A stretch of DNA of 64,000 bases. Origin: Streptomyces sp. NBC_00510 (lineage in GTDB: Bacteria; Actinomycetota; Actinomycetes; Streptomycetales; Streptomycetaceae). The stretch is from the NCBI GenBank assembly GCA_036013505.1, contig CP107851.1, forward strand, positions 6,656,501-6,720,500, in the 5' to 3' direction. A model generated the notes under the pieces. The model made no database searches. It was not told where the DNA came from and worked only from the letters and a program-made list of their open reading frames with translations. Below, piece by piece: positions 33,755-42,046 of the stretch; within the stretch, counting starts at the first letter, position 1; every line of letters starts with the position of its first letter. Both the position numbers and the translations under genes were made by a program.

Positions 33755-33837
33755 GGGTCCGCGGGGCGACCGCCTGCCGCCGACGCCGTGCGGCACCGCG
33801 CGGGGCGCAGGGCGCAGGGCCGCACCCGGCCGCGCGC

Positions 33838-35379
33838 TCACCGGTCGCCCAGCACCGCCATGGCCGCGTTGTGGCCCGGGACGCCGCTGACCCCGCCGCC
33901 GCGCACCGCGCCCGCCCCGCACAGCAGCACGTTCGCGTGCGCGGTCCCCACGCCCCAGGCGCCGCCGCCCGACTCCGCGTAGGGGAACGCCAGGTCGCGG
34001 TGGAAGATGTGCCCGCCGGGCAGGCCGACCTCCCGCTCCAGGTCGAGGGGGGACTTCGCCTCGATGCAGGGCCGCCCGTCCGCGTCCACCGCCAGGCAGT
34101 CCGCCAGCGGTTCCGCGAGCACCGCGTCCAGCTGCGCCAGGGTGGCCTTGAGGAGGGTCTCCTTGGCCTGCGCGGGGTCGTCGGCGAAGAGCCGCGCCGG
34201 GGCGTGCAGCCCGAAGAGGGTGAGGGTGTGCACGCCTTGGGCGGCCAGCTCGGGGGCGAGGATCGACGGGTCCGTCAGCGAGTGGCAGTAGATCTCGGAC
34301 GGCGGCGCCGTGGGCACCGCGCCCTCGGCCGCCTCGCGGTAGGCCCGGTCCAGCTGGGTGTACGACTCGGCGATGTGGAAGGTGCCGGCGAAGGCGTCGC
34401 GCGGGTCGACCGCGGTGTCGCGCAGCCGCGGCAGCCGCCGCAGCAGCATGTTCACCTTGAGCTGGGCGCCTTCGGGCTTCTCCGGGGCCGCCTCCCCCAG
34501 CAGCCCGGCCAGCGCGTACGGGGAGGCGTTGACCAGCACGTGCCCCGCGCCCACGCTGCCGCCCTCGAACGACACCTCGGCCCGCGTGCCGTCGGTCTCG
34601 ACGGCCGTGACCTCGGTGCCGGTCACGATCTCCGCCCCGGCCGCCCGGGCCGCGTCCGCCAGGGCGTCGGTGAGGGCGCCCATGCCGCCGACGGGCACGT
34701 CCCAGTCACCCGTGCCGCCGCCGATGACGTGGTACAGGAAGCAGCGGTTCTGCAGTAGGGAGGGGTCGTGCGCGTGGGTGAAGGTGCCGATCAGGGCGTC
34801 GGTCAGCACCACGCCGCGCACCACGTCGTCCTCGAATGCGGCCTCGACGGTCTCGCCCAGCGGCCGCTCGAACAGCGCCGACCAGGCCTCCGGGTCGTCC
34901 ACGGTCCGCTCCAGCTCGGCCCGGGACGGCAGCGGTGCGGTCAGCGTCGGGAAGACGCGCTCGGCGACCCGCTGCGTCATGCCGTAGAAGCGCTGCCAAG
35001 CCTCGAAGTCGCGGTCGGAGCCGGTCAGCCGGACGAAGCTCTCGCGGGTCGCGGACGGCGACTCGGCGTCGACGAGGAGTCCGCCGTCGCCGTAGGGGGT
35101 GTAGGAGGAGATGCGGCGGCGCCGGACGGCGAAGCGCAGCCCCAGGTCGTCGACGATCTTCCGGGGCAGCAGGCTCACCAGGTACGAGTACCGGGAAAGC
35201 CGTGCGTCCAGACCGGTGAACGCCCGCGTGGAGACGGCGGCGCCGCCGGTGCCCGGGAGCCGCTCGAGCAGGAGCACGGAGCGGCCCGCGCGGGCGAGGT
35301 ACGCGGCGGCGACCAGGCCGTTGTGGCCGCCGCCGACGATCACGACGTCGTACGAGGGGTGAAGGGGCAGCTGCGACAT
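33838..35379 (-). CDS. FAD-dependent amine-oxidase/phytoene-desaturase-type oxidoreductase
   Basis: 513 residues. The FAD-binding N-terminus reads YDVVIVGGGHNGLVAAAYLARAG with the acidic LLLERLPGTGGAA strand end. A middle domain has HVIGGGTGDWDVPVGGMGALTDAL, typical of the CrtI/PYROXD2-like group. The C-terminal FAD motif lies in LLCGAGAVRGGGVSGVPGHNAAMAVL. Members desaturate or isomerise carotenoids or oxidise unknown hydrophobic substrates. No carotenoid genes are near, so the substrate is open. ATG 35379 start. It lies 19 bp downstream of the dimethylargininase-like gene on the same strand, possibly one transcript. Confidence 0.85.
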   Translation of the reverse strand: MSQLPLHPSYDVVIVGGGHNGLVAAAYLARAGRSVLLLERLPGTGGAAVSTRAFTGLDARLSRYSYLVSLLPRKIVDDLGLRFAVRRRRISSYTPYGDGGLLVDAESPSATRESFVRLTGSDRDFEAWQRFYGMTQRVAERVFPTLTAPLPSRAELERTVDDPEAWSALFERPLGETVEAAFEDDVVRGVVLTDALIGTFTHAHDPSLLQNRCFLYHVIGGGTGDWDVPVGGMGALTDALADAARAAGAEIVTGTEVTAVETDGTRAEVSFEGGSVGAGHVLVNASPYALAGLLGEAAPEKPEGAQLKVNMLLRRLPRLRDTAVDPRDAFAGTFHIAESYTQLDRAYREAAEGAVPTAPPSEIYCHSLTDPSILAPELAAQGVHTLTLFGLHAPARLFADDPAQAKETLLKATLAQLDAVLAEPLADCLAVDADGRPCIEAKSPLDLEREVGLPGGHIFHRDLAFPYAESGGGAWGVGTAHANVLLCGAGAVRGGGVSGVPGHNAAMAVLGDR

Positions 35380-35398
35380 GCGCCCTTTCGTATCACGC

Positions 35399-36214
35399 TC
35401 AGTCGCGCAGCTCCATGGTGCAGCACTTCACGCTGCCCCCGGCCTTGTGCAGTTCGGACATGTCCACCGGCACCGGCTCGAAGCCGCGCTCGCGCAGCCG
35501 CCGCAGCAGCCCGGTGGCCCCGGAGGGGACCAGGACGCGCAGGCCGTCGCTGACGCAGTTGAGCCCGAAGGCCGTGGCGTCCTGGCGGGTGGCGGTCAGC
35601 GCGTCGGGGAAGAGCCGGCGCAGCACCGCGCGGCTGCCGGGGGAGAAGGCGTCCGGGTAGTACATGATCTCGTCGCCGGCGAGCACGCACAGCGCCGTGT
35701 CGAGGTGGTAGAAGTGCGGGTCGGTGAGCTCCAGGCCGATGACGGGGCGGCCGAAGAACTCCTGGAGCTCGGCGTGCGACAGCGGGCTGCTGCGGAAGCC
35801 CTTCCCGGCCAGCAGCCAGCTGTCGGTGACGGCGAAGTCCCCCTCGCCCTCGTTGACGTGGTGCGGGTCGTGCACCTCGCCGTAACCGCGGTTCAGGAAC
35901 CACTCGCGGTGCGCGGGCGCCTCCGCGGCCCGCTCGGCGTTGGCGAAGCGTGCGCCGAAGACCCGGCCGTCGACCACGGTGGCGCCGTTGGCGGCGAAGA
36001 CCATGTCCGGCAGGCCCGGCAGCGGCTGCAGGATCTCGACGGTGTGCCCCAGCGAGCGGTAGCGGTCGCGGAGGTCCTCCCACTGGAGCAGGGCGAGCGC
36101 GGGGTCGACCGGCTTCGTGGGGTCCATCCAGGGGTTGATGGAGTACGTGACGCGGAAGTACGTGGGAGGGCACATCAGATACCGGCGGTACGAGGCGGTG
36201 CGCGCTGCGCTCAA
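35399..36214 (-). CDS. Dimethylarginine dimethylaminohydrolase / amidinotransferase-fold protein, TTG start
   Basis: 271 residues of the guanidine-modifying fold. Recognisable elements are MCPPTYFRVTYSINPWMDPT, MVFAANGATVVDG, the catalytic-histidine motif FYHLDTALCVL and the C-terminal nucleophile in SVKCCTMELRD. Substrate candidates are dimethylarginine (giving citrulline) or ornithine/arginine in related enzymes. The TTG start at 36214 is chosen because GAGGAG lies 6 nt before it and the sequence before SAARTASYRRYLM is not family-like. It is divergent from a LysR gene with a 161-bp spacer, which suggests regulation by that LysR protein. Confidence 0.87.
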   Translation of the reverse strand: MSAARTASYRRYLMCPPTYFRVTYSINPWMDPTKPVDPALALLQWEDLRDRYRSLGHTVEILQPLPGLPDMVFAANGATVVDGRVFGARFANAERAAEAPAHREWFLNRGYGEVHDPHHVNEGEGDFAVTDSWLLAGKGFRSSPLSHAELQEFFGRPVIGLELTDPHFYHLDTALCVLAGDEIMYYPDAFSPGSRAVLRRLFPDALTATRQDATAFGLNCVSDGLRVLVPSGATGLLRRLRERGFEPVPVDMSELHKAGGSVKCCTMELRD

Positions 36215-36363
36215 TGAAGGCTCCTCGCGGTGTGGTTGAGGCCGTAGTGACATGGTGGACCCGCAGCGGACACCCCGCACCGGATTGCGGACGCAAACAC
36301 CCCCCGGCGGAGCCCGCCCAGAAGCACGGGGAGGCCGTCTGCCGGGTTGTCCAAAGTTCCCCT

Positions 36364-36369
36364 TATGAT
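36364..36369 (+). promoter_or_regulatory. Candidate -10 element of the LysR gene
   Basis: TATGAT starts 12 nt before GTG 36376, again predicting a leaderless mRNA. Close to the ideal -10 consensus. Confidence 0.55.
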
Positions 36370-36375
36370 TCGGGG

Positions 36376-37281
36376 GTGTTCGATTCCAGGCACATCAAGA
36401 CCTTCCACACCGTGGTCACGGCCGGCTCCTACTCGGCCGCGGCGGTGGCGCTGGGCTACACCCAGCCCGCGGTGACCCAGCAGATGAAGGCCCTGGAGCG
36501 CTCGGTGGGCACCGCGCTCTTCGTCCGCGTCGGGCGGCGCATGCGGCTGACCGAGGCGGGTGAGGCGCTGGCCCGGCACGCCGAGACGATCCTCGACAGC
36601 ATCACCGTGGCCTGGGAGCAGATAGGCGCGGTGACCCGGCTGGAGACCGGCCGGGTGAGGCTGTGCGCCTTCCCCAGCGCCAACGCCACCCTGATCCCCG
36701 AGGCGCTGGCCCTGCTCGCGGCCGAGCACCCCGGGATACGGGTCGAGCTGCTGGGGGACGAACCGCCCGACTCGCTGGAGCGGGTCACCCGCGGCGAGTG
36801 CGACATCACCCTCGCCTTCACCTACCCCGGGCTGCACGAGGCGGTGCCGGACGACCTGGTCGAGATCCCGCTGCTGGAGGACCAGCTCATGGTCCTGATG
36901 CCGGCCGGGCACCGGCTGGCCAGGTCCCGCTCGGTCAGGCTCGGCGACCTGGCCGACGAACGCTGGATCGCCGGCTGCATGCGCTGCCGGGTCAACTTCC
37001 TCCACGAGTGCGCCGAGCTGGGCTTCGCCCCCGACATCGCCTTCGCCACCGACGACAACCTCGTGGTGCAGTCGCTGGTCGCGGAGGGGCTGGGGGTCGC
37101 GATGATGCCCGGGCTTGTGCTGTCCTTCATGCGGCTGGACCGGGTCACCGGCCGGCCGCTGGACCCCGTCTCCCGGCGCCGGGTCGCGGCGTACGTGCCG
37201 CGCGACCATCTGCGGATCCCGGCCGCGGCCCTGGTGCTCGACGCGCTCAAGGCGGTCGCCGAGCGGCGCAGCGGCTGCTGA
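36376..37281 (+). CDS. LysR-family transcriptional regulator
   Basis: 301 residues from GTG 36376. The winged HTH reads FDSRHIKTFHTVVTAGSYSA then VALGYTQPAVTQQMKALE, followed by the linker helix and a substrate-binding domain with RLCAFPSANATLIPEALALL and WIAGCMRCRVNFLHECAELG. The effector domain contains two nearby cysteines (CMRCR), which might sense thiols or redox state. The genes downstream are a cysteine dioxygenase-like gene and a YeiH exporter; upstream and divergent is the dimethylargininase-like gene. Control of the sulfur pair is the likeliest role. Translation upstream of the GTG is open but not LysR-like. Confidence 0.9.
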   Translation: MFDSRHIKTFHTVVTAGSYSAAAVALGYTQPAVTQQMKALERSVGTALFVRVGRRMRLTEAGEALARHAETILDSITVAWEQIGAVTRLETGRVRLCAFPSANATLIPEALALLAAEHPGIRVELLGDEPPDSLERVTRGECDITLAFTYPGLHEAVPDDLVEIPLLEDQLMVLMPAGHRLARSRSVRLGDLADERWIAGCMRCRVNFLHECAELGFAPDIAFATDDNLVVQSLVAEGLGVAMMPGLVLSFMRLDRVTGRPLDPVSRRRVAAYVPRDHLRIPAAALVLDALKAVAERRSGC

Positions 37282-37367
37282 CCCGCACCCCATCCATAAG
37301 GAGGGGCAAAGCGGGGTGAAGGAACTGTCAGTGGACGCGCGGGCCCGTGCGCACGGACGCTGCGGAC

Positions 37368-37931
37368 ATGACCTCCGCGACCGTTCCGGCGCTCTCCGCG
37401 CCCACCGCCCGGCTGGCCCGCCTCGTCGACGAGGTGCGCGAGACGGTCGGCCGCGGCCTGCCGCCCGGCCCGACGGCCCACCTGGTGGGCGAACGGCTCG
37501 CGCCGCACCTCGGCGCCGCCGACCTGCTGTCCGAGCGGCACCGCGAGGGCGACCCGGACCGCTACCGGCAGCACATCCTGCACGCCGAGGAGGACGGCAG
37601 CTTCTCGATCGTCGCCCTGGTCTGGCTGCCGGGGCAGCGGACGTCCATCCACGACCACGTCTCCTGGTGCGTCACGGGGGTGCACCAGGGCCAGGAGCAC
37701 GAGCGCCGCTACCGGCTGGTCCCCGACGGCACCGGCTCCCGCCTCGTCCCGACCCAGGACGTCGTCAACGCCCAAGGCGAGGTCTGCGGCTTCGCGCCGC
37801 CCGGCGACATCCACCAGGTGTGGAACGGCGGAACCGGCAAGGCCATATCGCTGCACATCTACGGTGCCGACATCTCCCGCCTGGGCTCCAGCGTGCGGCG
37901 GGTCTACCGGCTGCCGGTCGGCGAACGGTGA
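37368..37931 (+). CDS. Cysteine dioxygenase-like cupin protein
   Basis: 187 residues from ATG 37368. The cupin core carries iron ligands in TSIHDHVSWCVTGVHQGQE (HxH) and a later His in PPGDIHQVWNGG. The pattern matches the bacterial cysteine dioxygenase group, which oxidises cysteine to cysteine sulfinate with O2. GTG 37347 in frame is an alternative start that adds 7 residues. The stop overlaps the start of the YeiH-type exporter gene (GTGA). The pairing suggests disposal of excess sulfur: oxidation of cysteine, then export of sulfite or sulfate. Confidence 0.85.
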   Translation: MTSATVPALSAPTARLARLVDEVRETVGRGLPPGPTAHLVGERLAPHLGAADLLSERHREGDPDRYRQHILHAEEDGSFSIVALVWLPGQRTSIHDHVSWCVTGVHQGQEHERRYRLVPDGTGSRLVPTQDVVNAQGEVCGFAPPGDIHQVWNGGTGKAISLHIYGADISRLGSSVRRVYRLPVGER

Positions 37932-39049
37932 ACCTCCGCACCGCGACGCGCACCCCCGTGCCCGCCCCCCGTGGGGCGGCGCCGACCGCCCGCCCCGCCG
38001 CGTCCCCCGCCGGAGGCGGTGCGGCCCGCCGCCGGGCCGCCGCGACCGTGCTGCCCGGCCTGCTGGTCACCGCCCTCGGCGCCGTCCTGGCGACCGCACT
38101 GCACCGGCTGCTGCCCGCCGTGCCGGTGCCCACCACCGCCGTCCTCCTCGGCATCGCCGCCGCCAACCTGCCGGGCCTGCGCGCGACCCTGCGCGGCCGG
38201 GCCCGACCGGGGCTCACCTTCGCCGGAAAACGGCTGATGCGCATCGGCATCGTGATCCTGGGACTGCAGCTGAGCCTCGACGACGTGCTCGGCCTGGGCT
38301 GGGCCACGGCCGGCATGGTGGTGTGCGTCGTGGCCGCCACCTTCTGGGGCACGCTCTGGCTCGGCCGCCGCTTGGGCCTGCGCGGCGACCAGCCGCTGCT
38401 CATCGCCACCGGCTACTCCATCTGCGGTGCCTCCGCCATCGGCGCGGTGAGCCAGGTCAGCGGCAGCGACGAGGAGGACGTGGCCGCGTCCGTCGCCCTG
38501 GTCACGCTCTGCGGCACCCTCGCCATCGGCGTGCTGCCGCTGCTGCACCACCCGCTCGGCCTGGACGACGTGCAGTTCGGCCGCTGGGCCGGCGCCGGCG
38601 TGCACGACGTCGGACAGGTCGTCGCGACGGCCCAGACCGCGGGCCCGGCGGCACTCGGTGAGGCGGTGCTCGTCAAGCTGATGCGCGTCGCGCTCCTGGC
38701 GCCCCTGGTCGCCGCGGTCGCCTACGCCCTGCGCCGGCGGCACGCCATGTCGGGCGCCGCGGGGCCGGACGCCGCCGCCTCCGCGCGGCAGACCCCGCTG
38801 CTGCCCCTGTTCGTCGTCGGCTTCCTCGTCATGATCGCCGTGCGCAGCACCGGAGTCCTGCCGGCCGGCGTGCTCGGCGGGGCACAGCAACTGCAGCAAC
38901 TGCTGCTGGCCATGGCCATGGTGGGGCTCGGCAGCATGGTGCACCTGCGCGCCCTGGCGCGAACCGGGCCGCGTGTGGCCGCCGTCGGCCTGATCTCCTG
39001 GACCCTCATCGCCACCGTCTCCTACGCCGGCGTGCTCCTCACCAGTTGA
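37928..39049 (+). CDS. YeiH-family putative sulfate/sulfite exporter
   Basis: 373 residues from GTG 37928. A basic/Pro-rich N-terminus of about 40 residues precedes ten or so transmembrane helices. UPF0324/YeiH hallmarks are KRLMRIGIVILGLQLSLDDV, IATGYSICGASAIGAVSQV, DVAASVALVTLCGTLAIGVL and GAGVHDVGQVVATAQTAG. Related proteins are linked to export of oxidised sulfur from taurine or sulfoacetate catabolism. It is translationally coupled to the cysteine dioxygenase-like gene. The following sequence is a decayed MFS remnant on the opposite strand. Confidence 0.88.
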   Translation: MNLRTATRTPVPAPRGAAPTARPAASPAGGGAARRRAAATVLPGLLVTALGAVLATALHRLLPAVPVPTTAVLLGIAAANLPGLRATLRGRARPGLTFAGKRLMRIGIVILGLQLSLDDVLGLGWATAGMVVCVVAATFWGTLWLGRRLGLRGDQPLLIATGYSICGASAIGAVSQVSGSDEEDVAASVALVTLCGTLAIGVLPLLHHPLGLDDVQFGRWAGAGVHDVGQVVATAQTAGPAALGEAVLVKLMRVALLAPLVAAVAYALRRRHAMSGAAGPDAAASARQTPLLPLFVVGFLVMIAVRSTGVLPAGVLGGAQQLQQLLLAMAMVGLGSMVHLRALARTGPRVAAVGLISWTLIATVSYAGVLLTS

Positions 39050-39053
39050 CGAC

Positions 39054-39328
39054 CCCAGCCGGCGGCCAGGGCGCCGGCGATGGAGTGCCTCGCCTCCTCG
39101 GGGTGCCGGCGGGCATCTCGCGGTCGTGGCCGCCGGCCGGCAGCGAGCCGAGGGTCGCGATACCGAGCGTGGTACCGGCCTGCTGGATGGTGTCGTTCAG
39201 GGCGGAGCCGACGCCCGCCTTCTCCGCGGGGACTTGGCCATGAGGGCGCCGACGGCGGCCTGCATCGCCAGGCCCACGCCGAGGCCGAGCAGGCCGAGGG
39301 CGACCGGGAGGACGGCGAAGCCGGTGCC
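39054..39328 (-). pseudogene. Remnant of a DHA2-type MFS transporter (C-terminal fragment, frameshifted)
   Basis: Read on the minus strand, three frames in succession give a typical EmrB/QacA C-terminus. The first is GTGFAVLPVALGLLGLGVGL, then AMQAAVGALMAK. After a frameshift near 39232-39238 comes VPAEKAGVGSALNDTIQQAG, then TTLGIATLGSLPAGG. After a second shift near 39098-39104 comes PEEARHSIAGALAAG. Adding single bases restores a continuous protein. The N-terminal three quarters are missing. It lies between yeiH and the serine hydrolase gene and overlaps neither. A lost or transferred transporter gene is the explanation. Confidence 0.8.
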
Positions 39329-39359
39329 GTGCGCCCGGCACCCCGCCGGGGCCCGCCTC

Positions 39360-39365
39360 TAAGGT
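39360..39365 (+). promoter_or_regulatory. Candidate -10 element of the serine hydrolase gene
   Basis: TAAGGT starts 12 nt before ATG 39372, predicting a leaderless mRNA. Confidence 0.5.
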
Positions 39366-39371
39366 GAGCGC

Positions 39372-40754
39372 ATGCCGACACCACAGACCGACCCCGACGA
39401 CGCCCTGCTCCCGGACACCCGCCGGGCCCTGCTGCACCGCGTCGCGGTCGCCCAGTCCAGCAGCCGCACCCCCTCCCTCGTGGGGGCCGTCGTCCGGGAC
39501 GGCGAGGCCGTGTGGACCGGGGCGCGCTCCTGCGTGGACGGGCACGCCCCGGACGGGGACACCCAGTACCGGATCGGCTCCCTCACCAAGACCTTCGTGG
39601 CCGTCCTGGTGATGCGGCTGCGCGACGCGGGACGCCTCGGGCTGGACGACCCCGTCGAGAAGCACATCGGCGGCACCCCCGCCGACGGGGTCACCGTGCG
39701 CCAACTCCTCACGCACACCGCCGGACTGGCCGCGGAGACCCCCGGCCCCTGGTGGGAGCGCACGCCCGGCGCGCTGCGGCCGGAGACCGCCGACCTCCTC
39801 GGCGGGACGCCGCGGCTGCACCCCGCCGGCGAACGCCACCACTACTCCAACCCCGGGTACGCCCTGCTCGGCGCCGTCGTCGAGGCGCTCCACGACGGCC
39901 GGCCCTGGGACGAGGTGCTGACCGCCGAGGTCCTCGAACCGCTGGGGATGACCCGTACGACGCGCCGCCCGCAGGCCCCGCACGCCGGCGGCTGGGCCGT
40001 CCACCCCTACGCCGAGCTGATGATGGCCGAGGCCGTGCAGGACACCGGGCTGATGGCCCCCGCGGGCGAACTGTGGTCGACCGCCGACGACCTGTGCCGC
40101 TGGGCCGCCTTCCTCGCCGCGGGCGACGAGCGCGTCCTGGTGCCCGCGACGCTGGAGCAGATGCGCCGGCCGGCCGCGCCCGGAGGCGACCAGGGCCTCG
40201 GCGTGCAGCTGATGAGGACCCCGGACGGCCGGGTGCTGGTGGGCCACGGCGGCTCGATGCCCGGCTTCGTGGCCGGGCTGTGGTGCGACACGGAGGAGGG
40301 ACTCGGCGCGGTCGTCCTCGCCAACTCCACCACCGGCGCCCCGACCACGACGATCGCCGCCGACCTGCTGCGCATCGTCGCCGAGCGCGAGCCCCGCATC
40401 CCCGAGCCCTGGCGGCCCGTCTCCGACCCCGACCCGGAGCTGCTCGCCCTGACCGGCCCCTGGTACTGGGGCACCGCCCCGCACGTCCTGCGCGTGCGCA
40501 CCGGCCGCGACCTGGAACTGACCGCCCTGTCCGGCACCGCCCGCGGCGCCCGCTTCCGCGCGGAACCGGACGGCACCTGGACCGGCCTGGACGGCTACTA
40601 CGACGGCGAGACCCTCCGCGCGGTGCGCGCCCCCGACGGCACCGTCGGCCATCTCGACCTCGGCTCCTTCGTCTTCACCCGCACCCCCTACGACCCGGCG
40701 GCCCCGGTCCCGGGCGGAGTCGACCCCTCGGGCTGGACCTCCCCCCTCGGCTAG
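39372..40754 (+). CDS. Beta-lactamase-family serine hydrolase with C-terminal lipocalin-like domain
   Basis: 460 residues. The class C beta-lactamase/DD-peptidase fold has YRIGSLTKTFVA (SxxK), HHYSNPGYALLG (YxN) and VGHGGSMPGF (HGG). A C-terminal beta-rich domain of about 110 residues (LLALTGPWYWGTAPHVLRVR to LDLGSFVFTRTPYDP) follows. It resembles the DUF3471-type domain attached to many such hydrolases. There is no signal peptide, so an intracellular esterase or D-aminopeptidase is likely. The stop TAG lies at the edge of an inverted-repeat element. Confidence 0.88.
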   Translation: MPTPQTDPDDALLPDTRRALLHRVAVAQSSSRTPSLVGAVVRDGEAVWTGARSCVDGHAPDGDTQYRIGSLTKTFVAVLVMRLRDAGRLGLDDPVEKHIGGTPADGVTVRQLLTHTAGLAAETPGPWWERTPGALRPETADLLGGTPRLHPAGERHHYSNPGYALLGAVVEALHDGRPWDEVLTAEVLEPLGMTRTTRRPQAPHAGGWAVHPYAELMMAEAVQDTGLMAPAGELWSTADDLCRWAAFLAAGDERVLVPATLEQMRRPAAPGGDQGLGVQLMRTPDGRVLVGHGGSMPGFVAGLWCDTEEGLGAVVLANSTTGAPTTTIAADLLRIVAEREPRIPEPWRPVSDPDPELLALTGPWYWGTAPHVLRVRTGRDLELTALSGTARGARFRAEPDGTWTGLDGYYDGETLRAVRAPDGTVGHLDLGSFVFTRTPYDPAAPVPGGVDPSGWTSPLG

Positions 40755-40949
40755 GCCGCGTCCTCAAATGAGCTCCCCCAGCTACCGCTGGGAGGTCCCC
40801 CACCGCCCGAAGGGCGGGCTCCGCGGTTCCCCCGGCTTCGCTGGGGGTGCCGTGCCCGGGGACACCTCCCAGCGTCAGCTGGGGGAGCGTTGCGGGGTGG
40901 GGGCACCCCCGGCCGAAGGTTGGGGGAGGCCATTTGACGACACGGCCTA
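40752..40949 (+). mobile_element. Putative miniature inverted-repeat element (about 198 bp, non-coding)
   Basis: The left end (40752-40780) and the complement of the right end (40921-40949) match at 25 of 29 positions. The innermost shared part is CTCCCCCA, and TCAAATG occurs in both arms. The interior is a chain of short hairpins (CCCCCAGC..GCTGGGAGG, CCGCCCGAAGGGCGG, CCCCCGGCTTCGCTGGGGG, CTCCCAGCGTCAGCTGGGGG) and one copy of the 31-bp repeat on the minus strand (40898-40928). The size, matching ends and lack of a gene suit a MITE or a folded regulatory RNA segment. No target duplication beyond TA is evident. Confidence 0.6.
40898..40928 (-). repeat. 31-bp palindromic repeat, copy 7 (variant)
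   Basis: Matches the copies in clusters A and B except for GGTTGGGGG in place of GGCTGGGGG and GGCACCCCC in place of GGTCCCCCC. Forms the right part of the inverted-repeat element. Confidence 0.85.
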
Positions 40950-40997
40950 CGCGGGACGGGCGCCCGAACGGCGGGGACCAGCCGGGCCGTCGGGCCG

Positions 40998-41669
40998 TCA
41001 GGCGGTCAGCGGGAACTCGCGGCCCAGTGCGGCGAAGACCGCCGAGTTGTGGGCGAAGGCCCGCCGGCACTCCTCCACGACGCGCTGCTTCTCGAGCTCG
41101 TCGACCGGCAGGGCGTCCAGCAGGCTCCGGTACTCGCGCTTGAACGCCGCGGGGTTGCCGATCGCGTCGAAGACGTAGAAGCGCACGCCGTCACCCTTGC
41201 GGGAGAAGCCCCAGGTCTTCTCCGCGATGCCGCGGATGACCTGGCCGCCCGAGAGGTCGCCGAGGTAGCGGGTGTAGTGGTGGGCGACGTAGCCCGCCGG
41301 CCACGCGCGGGCGGTCTCGGTGACGCGGCGGGCGTACGCGAGGGTCTCGGGCAGCGCGCGGGCGCGGTCGAGCCAGCCGGGGGCGAACAGGTGGTCCAGG
41401 TCGCGTTCCAGGGCGGCGACGCGCATCAGCTCGGGACGCAGGAAGGGGCCGGCCACGGGGTCGCCGGCCAGTTGCGCGGCGGCGCCCTCCAGCGCCCGGT
41501 AGACGAACCAGAGCTGCTCGGTGTAGCGGGCGTACGCGGCGACCCCCAGGCGGCCGCCGAGCAGGTCGCCGATGAACGTCGAGGTCTCGGCCTCGGTGTG
41601 CCGGTCGTGGCTGGCGGAGCGGATGACGGCCGAGAAGGGTGCGGTCGCGGAGCCGTGGGCTGGCGTCAA
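40998..41669 (-). CDS. Heme oxygenase (biliverdin-producing), TTG start
   Basis: 223 residues of the HO-1 fold. The proximal heme-ligand region is SASHDRHTEAETSTF, and the distal-helix glycines lie in YLGDLSGGQVIRGI. GGRLGVAAYARYTEQLWFVY and RFYVFDAIGNP are also typical. It opens heme to biliverdin, CO and iron for iron recovery. TTG 41669 is chosen because AGGAGG lies 6 nt upstream and no ATG or GTG fits. An 18-bp palindrome 39 bp upstream resembles an iron box, so repression by a DmdR/IdeR-type regulator under iron-rich conditions is likely. Neighbouring efeOBU supports an iron-acquisition context. Confidence 0.92.
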   Translation of the reverse strand: MTPAHGSATAPFSAVIRSASHDRHTEAETSTFIGDLLGGRLGVAAYARYTEQLWFVYRALEGAAAQLAGDPVAGPFLRPELMRVAALERDLDHLFAPGWLDRARALPETLAYARRVTETARAWPAGYVAHHYTRYLGDLSGGQVIRGIAEKTWGFSRKGDGVRFYVFDAIGNPAAFKREYRSLLDALPVDELEKQRVVEECRRAFAHNSAVFAALGREFPLTA

Positions 41670-41707
41670 GGGGATCCTCCTGCGTCGGGCCTGCAGGAAT
41701 CGTCGCA

Positions 41708-41725
41708 ACTTAGGGGACCCTAAGT
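41708..41725. promoter_or_regulatory. Iron-box-like palindrome upstream of heme oxygenase
   Basis: ACTTAGGG (41708-41715) and CCCTAAGT (41718-41725) are exact reverse complements around GA. The TTAGG/CCTAA halves match DmdR/IdeR sites; the central spacing differs from the classic 19-bp consensus. Confidence 0.6.
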
Positions 41726-42046
41726 CAACGGGTTGCCGACAACCTGTCGGAAAACCAGGCTAGCGCGGATTCGCCTTTCGGGGCGGACGGCACGTCGTCC
41801 CGCGGGTGACGGTGGTCACGGAGGGGAGGCCGGTGCCGGTCCCCGCCCCGGGTGCCGCGGGCAGCGCGGACAAGGGAAACGTGCCCGAATTCGCCCGGGA
41901 CGGGGTCATCCCTCCAGGGGGACCCCGCGCGCGGCCGGAATGCGGACGGGGAGCAGGATGGTTTCCACCATCCGTGGATTCCGCTTACGGCCTTTCCCTC
42001 GTTACGTAGGGTGGAGCAAGGGTTCACGGGCGAGGAAAGGGGCTCG
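41726..42046. other. Non-coding spacer between heme oxygenase and primase-like genes
   Basis: No supported gene in these 321 bp. The only structure noted is a perfect hairpin, GGATGGT (41956-41962) / ACCATCC (41967-41973) with loop TTCC, followed by a possible -10 TAGGGT at 42007-42012 for the downstream gene. Confidence 0.6.

Noticed and set aside
41956-41973. Perfect 7-bp hairpin as a riboswitch
   Set aside because: Only a single short stem-loop is visible, too little to call a structured regulatory RNA.
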